From: a virus
Reading direction: 5' to 3' (one strand)
Length of the DNA stretch: 64,000 bases
Virus record (IMG/VR): IMGVR_UViG_3300025141_009413
Span: 1-64,000 of that record
Made by a program: the position numbers and the translations under genes. Of this stretch, positions 1-9,507 are shown piece by piece. The stretch's first letter is position 1; each line of letters begins with the position of its first letter. Under the pieces are notes generated by a model, which did no database searches, was not told the origin of the DNA, and saw nothing but the letters and a program-made list of their open reading frames with translations.

Positions 1-1
1 T

Positions 2-49
2 CAGATCGAACTTACATTGAAATATGATTACGCAATACTTCAATTCTAA
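2..49 (+). CDS. 3' end of a truncated upstream gene, possibly tail tube protein
   Basis: Fifteen codons are open from the window edge and end in TAA. The visible residues include LTLKYDYAILQF. A C-terminus of alternating hydrophobic and aromatic residues, just upstream of the tail chaperone and tape measure genes, fits a myovirus tail tube protein. That assignment rests on gene order only. The terminator that follows supports a real gene end here. Confidence 0.45.
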   Translation, partial: QIELTLKYDYAILQF

Positions 50-67
50 TTAAAATATAAGATCATT

Positions 68-96
68 AAAAACCTCGCCTTACGGTGGGGTTTTTA
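68..96 (+). terminator. Rho-independent terminator
   Basis: AAAAACCTCGCC and GGTGGGGTTTTT form a 12-bp stem with two G-U pairs around a TTAC loop, followed by a T run. It separates the upstream gene from the tail gene series. The A/T-rich arms would let it work in both directions. Confidence 0.85.
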
Positions 97-105
97 CTGT
101 TCGGT

Positions 106-120
106 CATATTTATATTAAA
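106..120 (+). promoter_or_regulatory. Candidate late-type promoter (TATTTAT box)
   Basis: CATATTTATATTAAA lies 28 bases before the gp26-like start, directly after a terminator, with no clear -35 element. The same box recurs before other structural and lysis genes. Confidence 0.5.
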
Positions 121-147
121 TAAAAGAAAGTTATAAAAGGAGCAAAC

Positions 148-1005
148 ATGCCAACGGTTAACGACCAATATCCAAAAAAGAAACAACTATCAGATGAACA
201 ATTAAAAGCTAAAGCTATTGAATCATTTGAAAATGGAACCCCAGAACAAACTAAGTCGACTAAATTTCCAACAGAAATAATTGAACTTCCTAGTAAAGGT
301 GTTTTATATACAAAAGAAAGTTCATTGTCTAAAGGCACAATTGAAATGAAATATATGACTGCACGTGAAGAAGATATTCTCACTAACCAATCATATATTA
401 AACAAGGAGTTGTGTTAGATAAATTATTTAAAGCTTTAATCATTTCTGATATTAATTATAATGAGCTATTATTAGGCGATAAAAACGCAATCATGATCGC
501 AGCTAGAGTATTAGGATATGGTAAAGAATATGAACTAGAAGTTCAGACACCAAATGGAAATGCTCAAAAGATAACAGTTGATTTAACGAGCTTAGGCGAA
601 AAGGCAGTTGACTTTGATGAACTTAAATCATCTGATGGCTCCTTCATAGTCGATCTTCCAGCTTCCAAAAGACAAGTAACTATACGATTACTTACACATG
701 GAGCTCAAAAGAAAATAGATGCTGAACTAAAAGGTTTGGTAAAACTTAAAAGAGACGCATCAATGACAACTTTATTAAAACATGTTATAACTTCCATAGA
801 TGGCGACTCAGAATCAAAATCAATTCGTCATTTTGTAGATAATGAATTATTTGCAATAGATGCTCGTGCAATAAGAAAACGGTTAACTGAGGTTACACCG
901 GATGTAGATTTGGAGATCGATTGTATCGACGAGGAGGACGGAGAGCCCTTTCGTTGCAACGTTACGATCGGATTGGACTTTTTTTGGCCTGACTCCAAAG
1001 TATAG
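148..1005 (+). CDS. gp26-like baseplate hub / tail assembly chaperone
   Basis: A 285-residue protein. After a charged N-terminus comes LPSKGVLY at about residues 48-55, then GTIEMKYMTAREEDILT at about 63-79 and a segment on activating or binding cargo (QGVVLDKLF). This pattern is characteristic of the T4 gp26 / T4_baseplate family seen in many T4-like phages. It is expected to act in tail or baseplate assembly. It sits where tail chaperones sit in myoviruses, upstream of the tape measure gene. The start is supported by AAAGGAG eight bases upstream. Its end reads FFWPDSKV, and a seven-T run just before it may allow a shift into the next frame. Confidence 0.7.
   Translation: MPTVNDQYPKKKQLSDEQLKAKAIESFENGTPEQTKSTKFPTEIIELPSKGVLYTKESSLSKGTIEMKYMTAREEDILTNQSYIKQGVVLDKLFKALIISDINYNELLLGDKNAIMIAARVLGYGKEYELEVQTPNGNAQKITVDLTSLGEKAVDFDELKSSDGSFIVDLPASKRQVTIRLLTHGAQKKIDAELKGLVKLKRDASMTTLLKHVITSIDGDSESKSIRHFVDNELFAIDARAIRKRLTEVTPDVDLEIDCIDEEDGEPFRCNVTIGLDFFWPDSKV
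979..985 (+). other. Possible programmed frameshift site
   Basis: Seven T residues lie within GAC TTT TTT TGG. Skipping one base (+1, equal to -2) leads into an open frame reading GLTPKYRVSIYDQ that continues into the 62-residue ORF starting at 1025. Tail chaperone pairs joined by a frameshift upstream of the tape measure are well known (lambda G/GT is -1, Mu is -2). No experimental support is available here. Confidence 0.4.
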
Positions 1006-1024
1006 AGTAAGCATATACGATCAG

Positions 1025-1213
1025 GTGTTCGACTTAGTCTTCCATGGTAAAGGATTTTCTTACGAAGATGTATTAGATATGCCTGTATATTTACGTGTAT
1101 ACTATATAAACAAAATCAACAAATATTACGACGACAAAAATAAAGCACAAAAGAAAGCTAATAGACAAGCTGATTCCAAATCCAGCCGTGCACGTCCCCC
1201 TAAATTCAGATGA
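1025..1213 (+). CDS. Small tail protein or frameshifted C-terminal extension of the gp26-like gene
   Basis: A 62-residue frame opening with GTG and with no evident ribosome binding site. It has an aromatic-rich first half (MPVYLRVYYINKINKYY) and a very basic tail rich in Lys, Arg and Ser. The frame stays open and protein-like upstream of the GTG (YRVSIYDQ). Either the real start is hidden in the preceding gene or the segment is made by frameshifting at 979-985. It matches the second component of a tail assembly chaperone pair by position and by its basic C-terminus. The biochemical role is inferred from that position. Confidence 0.55.
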   Translation: MFDLVFHGKGFSYEDVLDMPVYLRVYYINKINKYYDDKNKAQKKANRQADSKSSRARPPKFR

Positions 1214-1218
1214 TGTTC

Positions 1219-1232
1219 CATATTTATTAAAA
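1219..1232 (+). promoter_or_regulatory. Candidate late-type promoter (TATTTAT box)
   Basis: CATATTTATTAAAA lies in the short gap before the gene at 1246, followed by an AAGGA ribosome binding site. It matches the box found before other late genes. Confidence 0.4.
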
Positions 1233-1245
1233 AGGATCTACTATC

Positions 1246-1515
1246 ATGGCACTGAACAAATTCGAGAAAAAACAATTAGCTCAAATCAACCGGATCAATG
1301 AAGGTCTAGGTTCTAGCGTTTTAAACTTATTATTTCGTGGCAAGTTCAAAAAACAACTCAAAAAAGCAGCAAAGACTCTAGATGAAAATCCAGAATTAAA
1401 ATCATTGTTAGCTGATTTCTATAGAAATGCTGAAAACATTGAAGATGAGATTAAAAGAGCTGCAGCTGAAGAAAAGGCTCTCTATAGAGCAAATCGAAAA
1501 AAGTCTAAAAAATAA
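1246..1515 (+). CDS. Small basic helical protein upstream of the tape measure
   Basis: Eighty-nine residues, rich in Lys, Glu and Ala, probably helical throughout, with a C-terminus that is almost all Lys/Arg/Ser. No enzyme motif is visible. AAAGGATC lies upstream of the ATG. It lies between the chaperone and the tape measure, so a tail assembly role is likely. I do not recognise the family. Confidence 0.55.
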   Translation: MALNKFEKKQLAQINRINEGLGSSVLNLLFRGKFKKQLKKAAKTLDENPELKSLLADFYRNAENIEDEIKRAAAEEKALYRANRKKSKK

Positions 1516-1525
1516 TTAGCAGTCT

Positions 1526-4087
1526 ATGGCGAATAAGAAAATAGATATAGAAAAGGAATATCTCAAAATCAAAAAAGAGTATAATCTCACACTGGATGAA
1601 GAGATTAGACTTGAAAAAATGATATTAGATTATCGGATCAAAGGTAAAACCACGCTGAGAGAAGAAATGGATTTATCCCAGAAGAAATCTTTTGAGATAC
1701 GTGCACAACAAAAGGCCACAGAACGAGTTAAAGAAGTAGAATCAGAAAGAAATGATCTAGCTAAAGAATTACTAAAAACGACTAAAGCAATAGAAAATAA
1801 TGAATTAGGAATATATTCTGTCACGAAGGATACAGCTAAAAACTATGTAGATTCTCATAAAGCAAAACTAGCTGATGTTATAGCATCTATGAAAAATAAA
1901 TCATTAACTGATGCACAAAGAGATGCTTTAATAGATACCAAACAGGCATTGATCAAGACTATAGGCCATCACCAAAGTATTCTCGATATTCATGAGAAGG
2001 CGGGAGATGAAGTCCAGAAAATGCAAGGCTATGCAGATATAGCTGGAGAGTCAGCTAACAAACTAGCCGGCAACATTCAAGGAATCTTTGATAAAATACC
2101 AGGTGGAAATTTCCTTGCAAAAGCATTAGGATTAGATAACGCAGCAGATAAATTAAAAAAAGGAGTGAATGTCGGCTTCGAAGCAATGACTTCTCATATA
2201 GCACAAGGCGGTACAAAAATAGGTGCCATGAAAGCCGGAATGTCAGCATTTAATAAAGTAGTTATGCTCAATCCATTATTATTAGTTGTAGCAGCAGGAG
2301 CAGCTTTATTTGCAATGTTAAATAAAGTAGATAAGAAGTCTAGAGAAATATCAGAAAAGACTGGTATGAATTTAGCAGCATCCAGACAATTATATAAAGA
2401 AACCAAACACTTTGTTGGCAATCCTTTAAAAAATCAATTAGCAACAAGTGAAGATATATTAACTGTTCAACAAGAGATGATAGCCGGCATGGGTAACATG
2501 GGTAGGTTACAAACAGGGGTAGCTGCTCAAGTTGCTGAATCAGGTAAGGCATGGGGATATGGTGCAGAACAAGCCGCGGCCATACAACAAAACTTTATGG
2601 AACTTGGCGCAACAGGTCAAGAGGCAGCAGATGCACAAGATGAATTAGCAGCAAATGCTCTTAAAGCAGGCGTTAATGTTGGCGCAGTGATGAAAGATGT
2701 ATCAGCTCATTCTAAAGATGCTATGAGGTATATGAGCGGCAATGTTGAGGAGATAGGCAAAGCAGCAGTCAAAGCAGCTAAGCTAGGTGTTTCGTTAGGT
2801 GTCATGACTAAAGTAGCTGATAAGTTATTAGACATTGAAGGTAGTCTAACTGCACAAGCCGAATTTCAAGCATTAACTGGTAAACAAATGAATTTAGATA
2901 AAGCTAGAGAATTAGCATTATCTGGAGACATTGCTGGCGCAACAGAACAAGTTTTACGAGAAGTAGGATCGATTCATGATTTTAATAAATTAAATGTCCT
3001 AGAAAAGAAAAAATTAGCTGAAGCAACAGGCATGGATGTTGATGAACTACAAAAATCATTAGCCATACAAGCGAAGATGGGTAAAATGACTGATGAGGAA
3101 CTAGCAGCAGCAAATGGACTAAATCTTTCAGCTAAACAATTACAAGAAATGAGTGCTGAAGATTTAAAGAAAGCAGTAGCAAAACAACAAGCAACTGAAA
3201 AGGCTGCAAAAGGATTCCAAGATATGATTGATTCTTTACAAACAGCTTTATTACCATTAGCCGAAGCATTGAGTAGCATATTTGCAGCAATAGGACCAAT
3301 CTTGTCAATAGCATTTGCTCCTCTTAAATGGGTAGGAAAAGTATTTAATTTTATATTTAACGACCTAGGTTTCATCTCAGATTTATTAAAAGGAATAGCT
3401 GCATATATGGCTATTATGTGGATAAAGACCAAACTTATCGGCGGCAAAGGTGGATTTGGAGGACTTGTAACAAAAGCCGGAACTTTCTTAAAAAGTTTAT
3501 TTAGTATAAATACAGCTTCAAACGCAGAATTAGCAACGGAACAAAAGATAACAGCAGAGAAACAAAAACAAAATGGAATAATGGGTAAAGCTAAAGGGTT
3601 ATGGAAAAAACTTAAAGGCGGAGCAACAGGCATGCTTAGCTCATTAAAAGGTATGACTAAAAAAGGCGGAGGTGCTGGTATTGGCAAATCTATGTTAGGA
3701 GGGTTAGGAAAAGGTGCTAAAGGATTAGGTGGCTTGATAAAAGGTAACATGGGTACTATAATGGGCGGCGCGGCAATGGCATTCGGACCCCAATTGATAT
3801 CTGGGGCAATGAATATGTTCGGCGGAGGAGAAGAGGAAGTACCAGGGTTTGCAACCGGAGGAGAAGTTGGTTCAACAGGCATTGCAAAAGTTCATGCTGG
3901 AGAAACAATCACACCAGCATCTAAAGTACCAGGTTCAGGCGGAGGATCGGATATGTCCCAAGTAGTATCAGTTCTTAATCAAATATTAGCAAAAGTTAAT
4001 CAACCACCAGTAGTTAATTTGGATGGTTCCAGAGTGTCAGATAATGTAAATGCAAATAATTCATATAAAAATGGGAATACTTCATAA
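1526..4087 (+). CDS. Tail tape measure protein
   Basis: An 853-residue protein. The first 180 residues are charged and coiled-coil-like. A hydrophobic segment follows near residues 244-265 (LNPLLLVVAAGAALFAML), then Ala/Gly-rich helices. A second hydrophobic region lies near 570-610, followed by a Gly/Lys-rich segment around 680-750. The C-terminus carries GEVGSTGIAKVHAGETI, a segment typical of phage tape measures. It would span the tail tube, set tail length and help DNA pass the membrane. At about 0.15 nm per residue it implies a tail near 130 nm. The next gene overlaps its stop codon (TAATG). Confidence 0.85.
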   Translation: MANKKIDIEKEYLKIKKEYNLTLDEEIRLEKMILDYRIKGKTTLREEMDLSQKKSFEIRAQQKATERVKEVESERNDLAKELLKTTKAIENNELGIYSVTKDTAKNYVDSHKAKLADVIASMKNKSLTDAQRDALIDTKQALIKTIGHHQSILDIHEKAGDEVQKMQGYADIAGESANKLAGNIQGIFDKIPGGNFLAKALGLDNAADKLKKGVNVGFEAMTSHIAQGGTKIGAMKAGMSAFNKVVMLNPLLLVVAAGAALFAMLNKVDKKSREISEKTGMNLAASRQLYKETKHFVGNPLKNQLATSEDILTVQQEMIAGMGNMGRLQTGVAAQVAESGKAWGYGAEQAAAIQQNFMELGATGQEAADAQDELAANALKAGVNVGAVMKDVSAHSKDAMRYMSGNVEEIGKAAVKAAKLGVSLGVMTKVADKLLDIEGSLTAQAEFQALTGKQMNLDKARELALSGDIAGATEQVLREVGSIHDFNKLNVLEKKKLAEATGMDVDELQKSLAIQAKMGKMTDEELAAANGLNLSAKQLQEMSAEDLKKAVAKQQATEKAAKGFQDMIDSLQTALLPLAEALSSIFAAIGPILSIAFAPLKWVGKVFNFIFNDLGFISDLLKGIAAYMAIMWIKTKLIGGKGGFGGLVTKAGTFLKSLFSINTASNAELATEQKITAEKQKQNGIMGKAKGLWKKLKGGATGMLSSLKGMTKKGGGAGIGKSMLGGLGKGAKGLGGLIKGNMGTIMGGAAMAFGPQLISGAMNMFGGGEEEVPGFATGGEVGSTGIAKVHAGETITPASKVPGSGGGSDMSQVVSVLNQILAKVNQPPVVNLDGSRVSDNVNANNSYKNGNTS

Positions 4088-6702
4088 TGGCACTAATAGA
4101 TTTAAAATCTGATTTATCCTGGTACGGGAAAAAGAAGCCTGGTCAAGGACCTAACGCTGATAGAGCCTCTACAGATTTTGTTTATAATGATGACTTAAGT
4201 GTTTCAGTAAGACCATTTGGGTTCGACGACCAAGGATTTAATTCCTCCTTTCCTATCAAAACAAGTAAAAATGCATTTTTGATAGATGATAATACAAAAA
4301 GTTTTAGAGGCACATCTACTAGATTAACTCAATTAGGACAAGGATCTTTATTACCAATTGGACCAACAGGCAACGTACATAAGTTTGATCTACCCAGAAC
4401 AGGATTTAATCCAGACTTAAGATATGATGAAATTTATAATTCAACAAAAAATTCCGGCTTAGCAGATACATATACAAAAAAGTCTCCTATAGATGACATG
4501 TATAATAAATTTAAAGTACGTGATGAAGTATATGACCCCTTCGGATATGCAAAGCCACCATTTATATTAAGAGGTATACAAAGAGATGATAATTCAGATC
4601 CTCAAAGATTTGGGATCGTAAATAGTCCAGAAGATATTCCGCGCGGAGGAATCATAACTGCAACACAAAGAGCTTCATTAGATGTTGCTCGTATATCTAA
4701 ATGGTTAAGTCGACCCACCGGACTATATTTTGCAGCTAAGCAACAATCATTACATATGATGAATCCAAATAGAGAAGGTGCAAAAGGAATGCCTCAATCA
4801 CCTATCTATAATGCCAATTCATCTAAAGTATGGACTCAGTTTAATTTAATTGAACAGATTTTAGGTGGAGTGTCTGGAACTCATGTAAGAAAACATGGAC
4901 TATTACCAATAGATATATTCGCCGGCATAGATCAAGACGGTAATATTTTATTACCATCTCCAAAAAGTAATTACGGTGATATATTACAAGACCGATTAGA
5001 TGGAAAGGCTGACGATGGAAAACCATTAGCAGCTAAATTTGATGGAGAAAATGTTGCAACAACATATAATCGATTAGTAAATCAATATAGACTCTTTATT
5101 AATAATAGTAAATTTGACGGGGAATTATTAAAAGGTGCAAAAGGTGAAGAACTAACAACAGTATCTGGCAGAACAGGACCAGGCTCGGTCGGAGGAATAG
5201 GGAATACATCAATTACGAGAGCAGTAGTAACAACACCTAATGGAGAAATAGCAATTGGAGATTCTCAAGGCCGGCAATCTATTATAACAGCTTTTGATTT
5301 TTGGTCTAAACAATATTCATTTGGACAAAGATATTACGCAGAAGATATAGAAGGTAATCGATTAGCTTCTATTACAGAAAGAACATCTGATGGTGATTCT
5401 GATCCAATGTATAAAAAAGATTCTTTATCATCACGCGTAAGTAGTACAGGCTTTTCTGATAAGTTATCGCAAAACTTAGCTATTAGTGGACAAGATAATG
5501 TTACAGAGGCTAATTCAAATGATCAATTAGATTATGAGGGACTCTCTGCTGCAGCTGCAGCTAAAAAAGAGAACAATAAAATTTTAGATTTTCGTAAGAA
5601 TAAAGATTTTAAAAGCGGCGAAGTATTTAAAAAAGATGAACCCGGCGCCGGCCCTTCGACGCGTGAAGAATTACTTACTAGAAAACTTAAAGATAATCCA
5701 CTTAAATTTGAAGACGGGACGGACGATAAGAAAAAATTCGATGGTATAGGAGATAGTGATAGAGCAGAACTTGATAACCCAGCCAAGTCTCAACAAACCT
5801 CAGATTTTCCTGATAAACAATATAAAACTAGTGATTATGAAACATTAGGAAAATTAGCTGAGTTTCGAAAATCTAAAACAAATACACCTACAGATTTTAG
5901 AATTAGTGATAAAGATAATGCAAAAGAATATATTAATTTTCTAGGAGCCGATGCCTCCGGAAAAACGTTCTCTGAAGAAGAACCACCAATACAAAAATTA
6001 AAAGATTTTGACGGAGTTTCAGATCCAAAAGGATTTGTGGACAATCCTGCAAAGCCAGAAGATCAGACTCCGGACTTAGCAAAATATAAAACATTATCAT
6101 ATGGCTCAATTCAAAAAATAGCAAAAAGTAGAAAAGCTAATACTACTAATTTATTTGATTTTAGAACAGATGCAAAATATGATGATGCTGGATATAATTC
6201 CAAATTAGAAAATTCTGAATTAATAAGATTTAGTATAGGCGGCATTAAATTTAAAGCATATATAAATGACTTATCTGATAACTTTTCTCCCGGATTTAGT
6301 GGTCAGCCGGATGTTGGGAGAGTTGACCCGCGGTATTTAATGACGAGTTGGGAACGTAGTATAGATATTGGATTTACAGTAGCACAAGAAAAATCAGATG
6401 AACCGGTTTGGTCTTCATTACAGTCATTAGCAGATAAAACATTACCTAAATATAGTTCCGGTGCTTACGGACAAGGGGTGCATGTTAGAATTGGAAATTT
6501 ATATAATACTACTATGTTGATAGATTCATTAACTTATTCATGGGATACTGAAACACCGTGGATATTAGATGGCATTTTGGATAAAAATGGTAAGAGACAA
6601 AAACAAACTTATAAAGGAAGACCAATGTACACAGACGTACAATGTGGATTTAAATATTTAGGTTCATCAGCACCTAAAGCAGGAGCAGCAATGTATGGAT
6701 AG
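4087..6702 (+). CDS. Large baseplate protein, probable tube-junction type
   Basis: 871 residues, translationally coupled to the tape measure. The N-terminal half (to about residue 280) contains well-folded-looking segments such as WLSRPTGLYFAAKQQSL. The middle (about 480-705) is polar and repetitive, with two diverged copies of a roughly 90-residue unit. The final 170 residues resemble a compact baseplate domain (FKAYINDLSDNFSPGF, then DTETPWILDG). Position between tape measure and the LysM wedge protein supports a baseplate or tube-end role, perhaps equivalent to gp48/gp54. I cannot assign the T4 counterpart with certainty. Confidence 0.6.
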   Translation: MALIDLKSDLSWYGKKKPGQGPNADRASTDFVYNDDLSVSVRPFGFDDQGFNSSFPIKTSKNAFLIDDNTKSFRGTSTRLTQLGQGSLLPIGPTGNVHKFDLPRTGFNPDLRYDEIYNSTKNSGLADTYTKKSPIDDMYNKFKVRDEVYDPFGYAKPPFILRGIQRDDNSDPQRFGIVNSPEDIPRGGIITATQRASLDVARISKWLSRPTGLYFAAKQQSLHMMNPNREGAKGMPQSPIYNANSSKVWTQFNLIEQILGGVSGTHVRKHGLLPIDIFAGIDQDGNILLPSPKSNYGDILQDRLDGKADDGKPLAAKFDGENVATTYNRLVNQYRLFINNSKFDGELLKGAKGEELTTVSGRTGPGSVGGIGNTSITRAVVTTPNGEIAIGDSQGRQSIITAFDFWSKQYSFGQRYYAEDIEGNRLASITERTSDGDSDPMYKKDSLSSRVSSTGFSDKLSQNLAISGQDNVTEANSNDQLDYEGLSAAAAAKKENNKILDFRKNKDFKSGEVFKKDEPGAGPSTREELLTRKLKDNPLKFEDGTDDKKKFDGIGDSDRAELDNPAKSQQTSDFPDKQYKTSDYETLGKLAEFRKSKTNTPTDFRISDKDNAKEYINFLGADASGKTFSEEEPPIQKLKDFDGVSDPKGFVDNPAKPEDQTPDLAKYKTLSYGSIQKIAKSRKANTTNLFDFRTDAKYDDAGYNSKLENSELIRFSIGGIKFKAYINDLSDNFSPGFSGQPDVGRVDPRYLMTSWERSIDIGFTVAQEKSDEPVWSSLQSLADKTLPKYSSGAYGQGVHVRIGNLYNTTMLIDSLTYSWDTETPWILDGILDKNGKRQKQTYKGRPMYTDVQCGFKYLGSSAPKAGAAMYG
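5731..6200 (+). repeat. Internal duplication in the 871-residue baseplate protein
   Basis: Two protein units about 90 residues apart share FDG..D....DNPAK, then YKT..Y..L.K.A..RK..T...DFR. They start near 5731 and 6001. The DNA copies have diverged, so this is an old in-frame duplication. A partial third copy of the DFRK..K element precedes them near 5588. Confidence 0.7.
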
Positions 6703-6982
6703 ATATCAATTTACACCAAAAAAATCTGGGAAATGGGAGACTAGTCGTCTCTGTAAACCACCAGTACATGTAGACGATCAGTATATTTTTTCACGTGAAG
6801 GCGACCGTTTAGATTTATTAGCAAAACAATTTTATGATGATGTAACTAAATGGTGGATTATAGCAATTGCGAATGATTTACGTATTGGTTCATTTGTTAT
6901 ACCAGAAGGCTTACAAATACGAATACCTACATATACTGGAGATGTAAATGATGGATTAAGACTTTTAAACCAGGATAAGTAA
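6695..6982 (+). CDS. LysM-type baseplate wedge protein (gp53-like)
   Basis: Ninety-five residues that form essentially one LysM-like unit. The pattern is SREGDRLDLLAKQFYDD, then WWIIAIAND, then FVIPEGLQIRIP. This matches the small LysM-containing wedge proteins of T4-like phages (gp53) and P2 gpX-type tail proteins. It is expected to be structural in the baseplate. It overlaps the upstream gene by eight bases and its TAATGAG stop overlaps the next start, so the three baseplate genes are coupled. Confidence 0.75.
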   Translation: MDRYQFTPKKSGKWETSRLCKPPVHVDDQYIFSREGDRLDLLAKQFYDDVTKWWIIAIANDLRIGSFVIPEGLQIRIPTYTGDVNDGLRLLNQDK

Positions 6983-8766
6983 TGAGTTATTTTACAAAAA
7001 GTTGTGGTATTCAACCTCCGGCAGGAGATCCATATGGTTTGCGAGAAAATGGCAATGCCACTGTTTCTGGCGGCGGCGGCTCATACGGAATCGGACCGGC
7101 ATCAACTAGTGCTACATATAATAGTTTTTCAAGTAGACCAGCCGGCACATTAGATTCAGTAAAGGTATCTTTAAAAGGTGATGCTGGCTCATTACGTACA
7201 TGTGAAGCAACGATTACATGTTTTGAACAAGATGAATTTAAATCAGTAATTGGCGGCTTAGGAAAAGTAGGAACAGACTTATCAGTTTCTATTCCTGGTG
7301 GCTCATATTCAATGAGAGTATATGCACATGCATGGTCATTAGATAGTCAACAAAATTGGAAAGTTACTATAAAAGCAATGGGTCCAGGACAAGAGATAAA
7401 AAAGCTAAACATGTTAAGTTTAGCTTCTAATTCCGGATTAGCAGCAGGAAAAACATTTGTTACAGATTATGATGGCAATAATGAAGAAACAGCTGTAGCT
7501 GGAGTATTAGATTATATGATGTATACATTACAAGATGACCTAGGCCAGTTAGATACATATACATTTTCACCGCCTGATGGATCAAGTAGTCCCGGGAGAT
7601 ATTGTGTTATAAAAGCTCCATCTAATTATGGCGGAGGGGCAGGAGGCAATACTGGATTCTTTACATTTGATAGAATTTGTTATTTCACATTAGGATGGCT
7701 AGTAGAAACAGCAAATAAATTTATTAAAGCATCAAACCCGGAAGCATCATTGACAATTGGAGATTCTACATTCTCTGAAAAGATAACTAGACAAGGAGGC
7801 GTCCAAAGAGTCTTTTCAGCTGATCCTACAAATGTTTTAATACAATCCGGTCAATCTGATTTAGACCAATATGCTCCGGATAAGCCATTAATACCAATAT
7901 CAGAATGGTTTTGGAGTTTGCTAGGAAAACCGGCCGGCTTAAGATGTGATGCTGGTCATATCGGATCATTCACGACCGGAGGCACTCCACATAATATTTT
8001 ATTGTCTTATGATCTATTAAGAAGAATTGAAAGAGACCATACACGTAATGTAAAAAGTGAAGATGAAAAAATGAATACGAAATTACTCGGTGCTAAAAAA
8101 ATAGCAACATTAGATGTAGAATCATTTTTTGGATCTGTATGTGCAGCAGTAAGAGAAGCAACAGGAGGATGGATAGATCTTATATTAACACAAGATTCTA
8201 GTTTAGAAAATCCAAACCCAGATTTATTGATAGTAAATAGAAATGAAAAACCAGATGCAGCTACACCAGCTATATTTTCAACTAGAGGTGGAGCAGCCGG
8301 CGGAGTGAGAGATATTAATGTAACAGGTGATATACCGCAGGCAGCTGCTGTAATGGCAATGACTGGCGGAGGCGGACCATCCCCGGCAAAAGTTGGAACC
8401 GCGGAAGAGAGTAAAGAAGGAAATTCATTCAATCCTCAATTGGTAATAGATGCAATACATAGTTTAGCAAACGCTGGGTTCTCCGGAGAAGCATGTGATT
8501 CACTAAAAAATCTCATGAGAGATGCTGTTGCCGGACAAGCAACTCAACAAGCTAAAGGAGAAAAAACTGTTCCTTATCCTATAAAATTAGGAATTACGCT
8601 TAATGGAGTAGTTGGATTTGAATTTGGTCATGCAGTAAACATTGATTCATTATCTGGAACAGTATGGGGCGGCGGCGATGCATGTTTTTGTGTAACAGAA
8701 ATACATCATACTGTTACGAATAATGATTTTACTACTCAATTAAATACAGTTTTTAGATTATTATAA
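6982..8766 (+). CDS. Baseplate hub protein (gp27-like)
   Basis: 594 residues, Gly/Ser-rich and dominated by beta-type segments. The C-terminus reads PYPIKLGITLNGVVGFEFGH, followed by FCVTEIHHTVTNNDF. Beta-barrel C-termini of this kind occur in gp27/gpD-type hub proteins. Such proteins form the central ring at the tail tip that joins tube and spike. The N-terminal 120 residues look like a first barrel. A Gly-rich linker lies near residues 450-475. Placement right after the LysM wedge supports the call. No lysozyme motif is seen. Confidence 0.6.
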   Translation: MSYFTKSCGIQPPAGDPYGLRENGNATVSGGGGSYGIGPASTSATYNSFSSRPAGTLDSVKVSLKGDAGSLRTCEATITCFEQDEFKSVIGGLGKVGTDLSVSIPGGSYSMRVYAHAWSLDSQQNWKVTIKAMGPGQEIKKLNMLSLASNSGLAAGKTFVTDYDGNNEETAVAGVLDYMMYTLQDDLGQLDTYTFSPPDGSSSPGRYCVIKAPSNYGGGAGGNTGFFTFDRICYFTLGWLVETANKFIKASNPEASLTIGDSTFSEKITRQGGVQRVFSADPTNVLIQSGQSDLDQYAPDKPLIPISEWFWSLLGKPAGLRCDAGHIGSFTTGGTPHNILLSYDLLRRIERDHTRNVKSEDEKMNTKLLGAKKIATLDVESFFGSVCAAVREATGGWIDLILTQDSSLENPNPDLLIVNRNEKPDAATPAIFSTRGGAAGGVRDINVTGDIPQAAAVMAMTGGGGPSPAKVGTAEESKEGNSFNPQLVIDAIHSLANAGFSGEACDSLKNLMRDAVAGQATQQAKGEKTVPYPIKLGITLNGVVGFEFGHAVNIDSLSGTVWGGGDACFCVTEIHHTVTNNDFTTQLNTVFRLL

Positions 8767-8775
8767 GGATAAGAT

Positions 8776-9507
8776 ATGGCATTATATAGACCTTTATCAG
8801 TTGATCCAAGAGAGAATGAGGTACGTACCACCTATGGTAAGGAATGGATGTATTTTGATACATTAAAAAATTATATTGGTGAATATCATGTTTACCAAAA
8901 TGGTGCAGTATATAGCTTACCAGAGTATGATCCTAAAAGAAGTTTGCCATTAATACCATATGTATCAACAATGGACCATCCTAATAATTTATCTTTTTTG
9001 AGACTCACCGGAAGGTTATATAATAAATTTTTTCCTCCAACATATTATTTTCTACAATTAGAACCGGTTCATTATGAACAAGGATTTGTATTTAGATATG
9101 TAATTCAAAAAAAGAATGAACCAAAAAAGATATGGGAAGTGAGTTCAAAACAATATAAAAATGTTAATAAAAATAATCAACCTGGAATAAATGCAGATAT
9201 ATATAATCGTGTACGATTTAAATGGTTATTAAAAGGCCCCCGTGAAGTTGTTGTCAATCAAAATCGTAAAACAATAATTGATTTATTACCTAAATTTCCG
9301 GGTATAACAGATTACTTTAATGACCCTGCTGAATATTTGTTAGTAAAACCTGAATCAGAAGCATCTAATTTATATACTCCAGGCGGTCAATATAAAACAG
9401 ACTCCGGCGTAAATTATATCGGTCTATATCACATACATCCTATTTTAGGAGCTATGGAAGGTGCTAAACATATTAACCAAGTCCATGGCAAACTTACCCC
9501 AATATAA
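8776..9507 (+). CDS. Conserved virion or baseplate protein of unknown role
   Basis: 243 residues, Tyr- and Pro-rich, ending in a segment with YIGLYHIHPILGAMEG. Similar endings are common in structural proteins of marine T4-like phages, but I cannot name the position in the particle. It follows the hub gene by nine bases with AAGGAT before the start, so it belongs to the tail operon and is its last gene here. A replication-type promoter follows. Confidence 0.5.
   Translation: MALYRPLSVDPRENEVRTTYGKEWMYFDTLKNYIGEYHVYQNGAVYSLPEYDPKRSLPLIPYVSTMDHPNNLSFLRLTGRLYNKFFPPTYYFLQLEPVHYEQGFVFRYVIQKKNEPKKIWEVSSKQYKNVNKNNQPGINADIYNRVRFKWLLKGPREVVVNQNRKTIIDLLPKFPGITDYFNDPAEYLLVKPESEASNLYTPGGQYKTDSGVNYIGLYHIHPILGAMEGAKHINQVHGKLTPI

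Noticed and set aside
2974-3882. 302-residue reading frame on the - strand
   Set aside because: It is Pro-rich and the exact antisense of the Ala/Gly-rich tape measure gene. Codon shadowing explains it, and it has no ribosome binding site.
8007-8432. 141-residue reading frame on the - strand
   Set aside because: Antisense to the Gly-rich linker of the hub gene; low-complexity Pro/Ala composition and no start signal.
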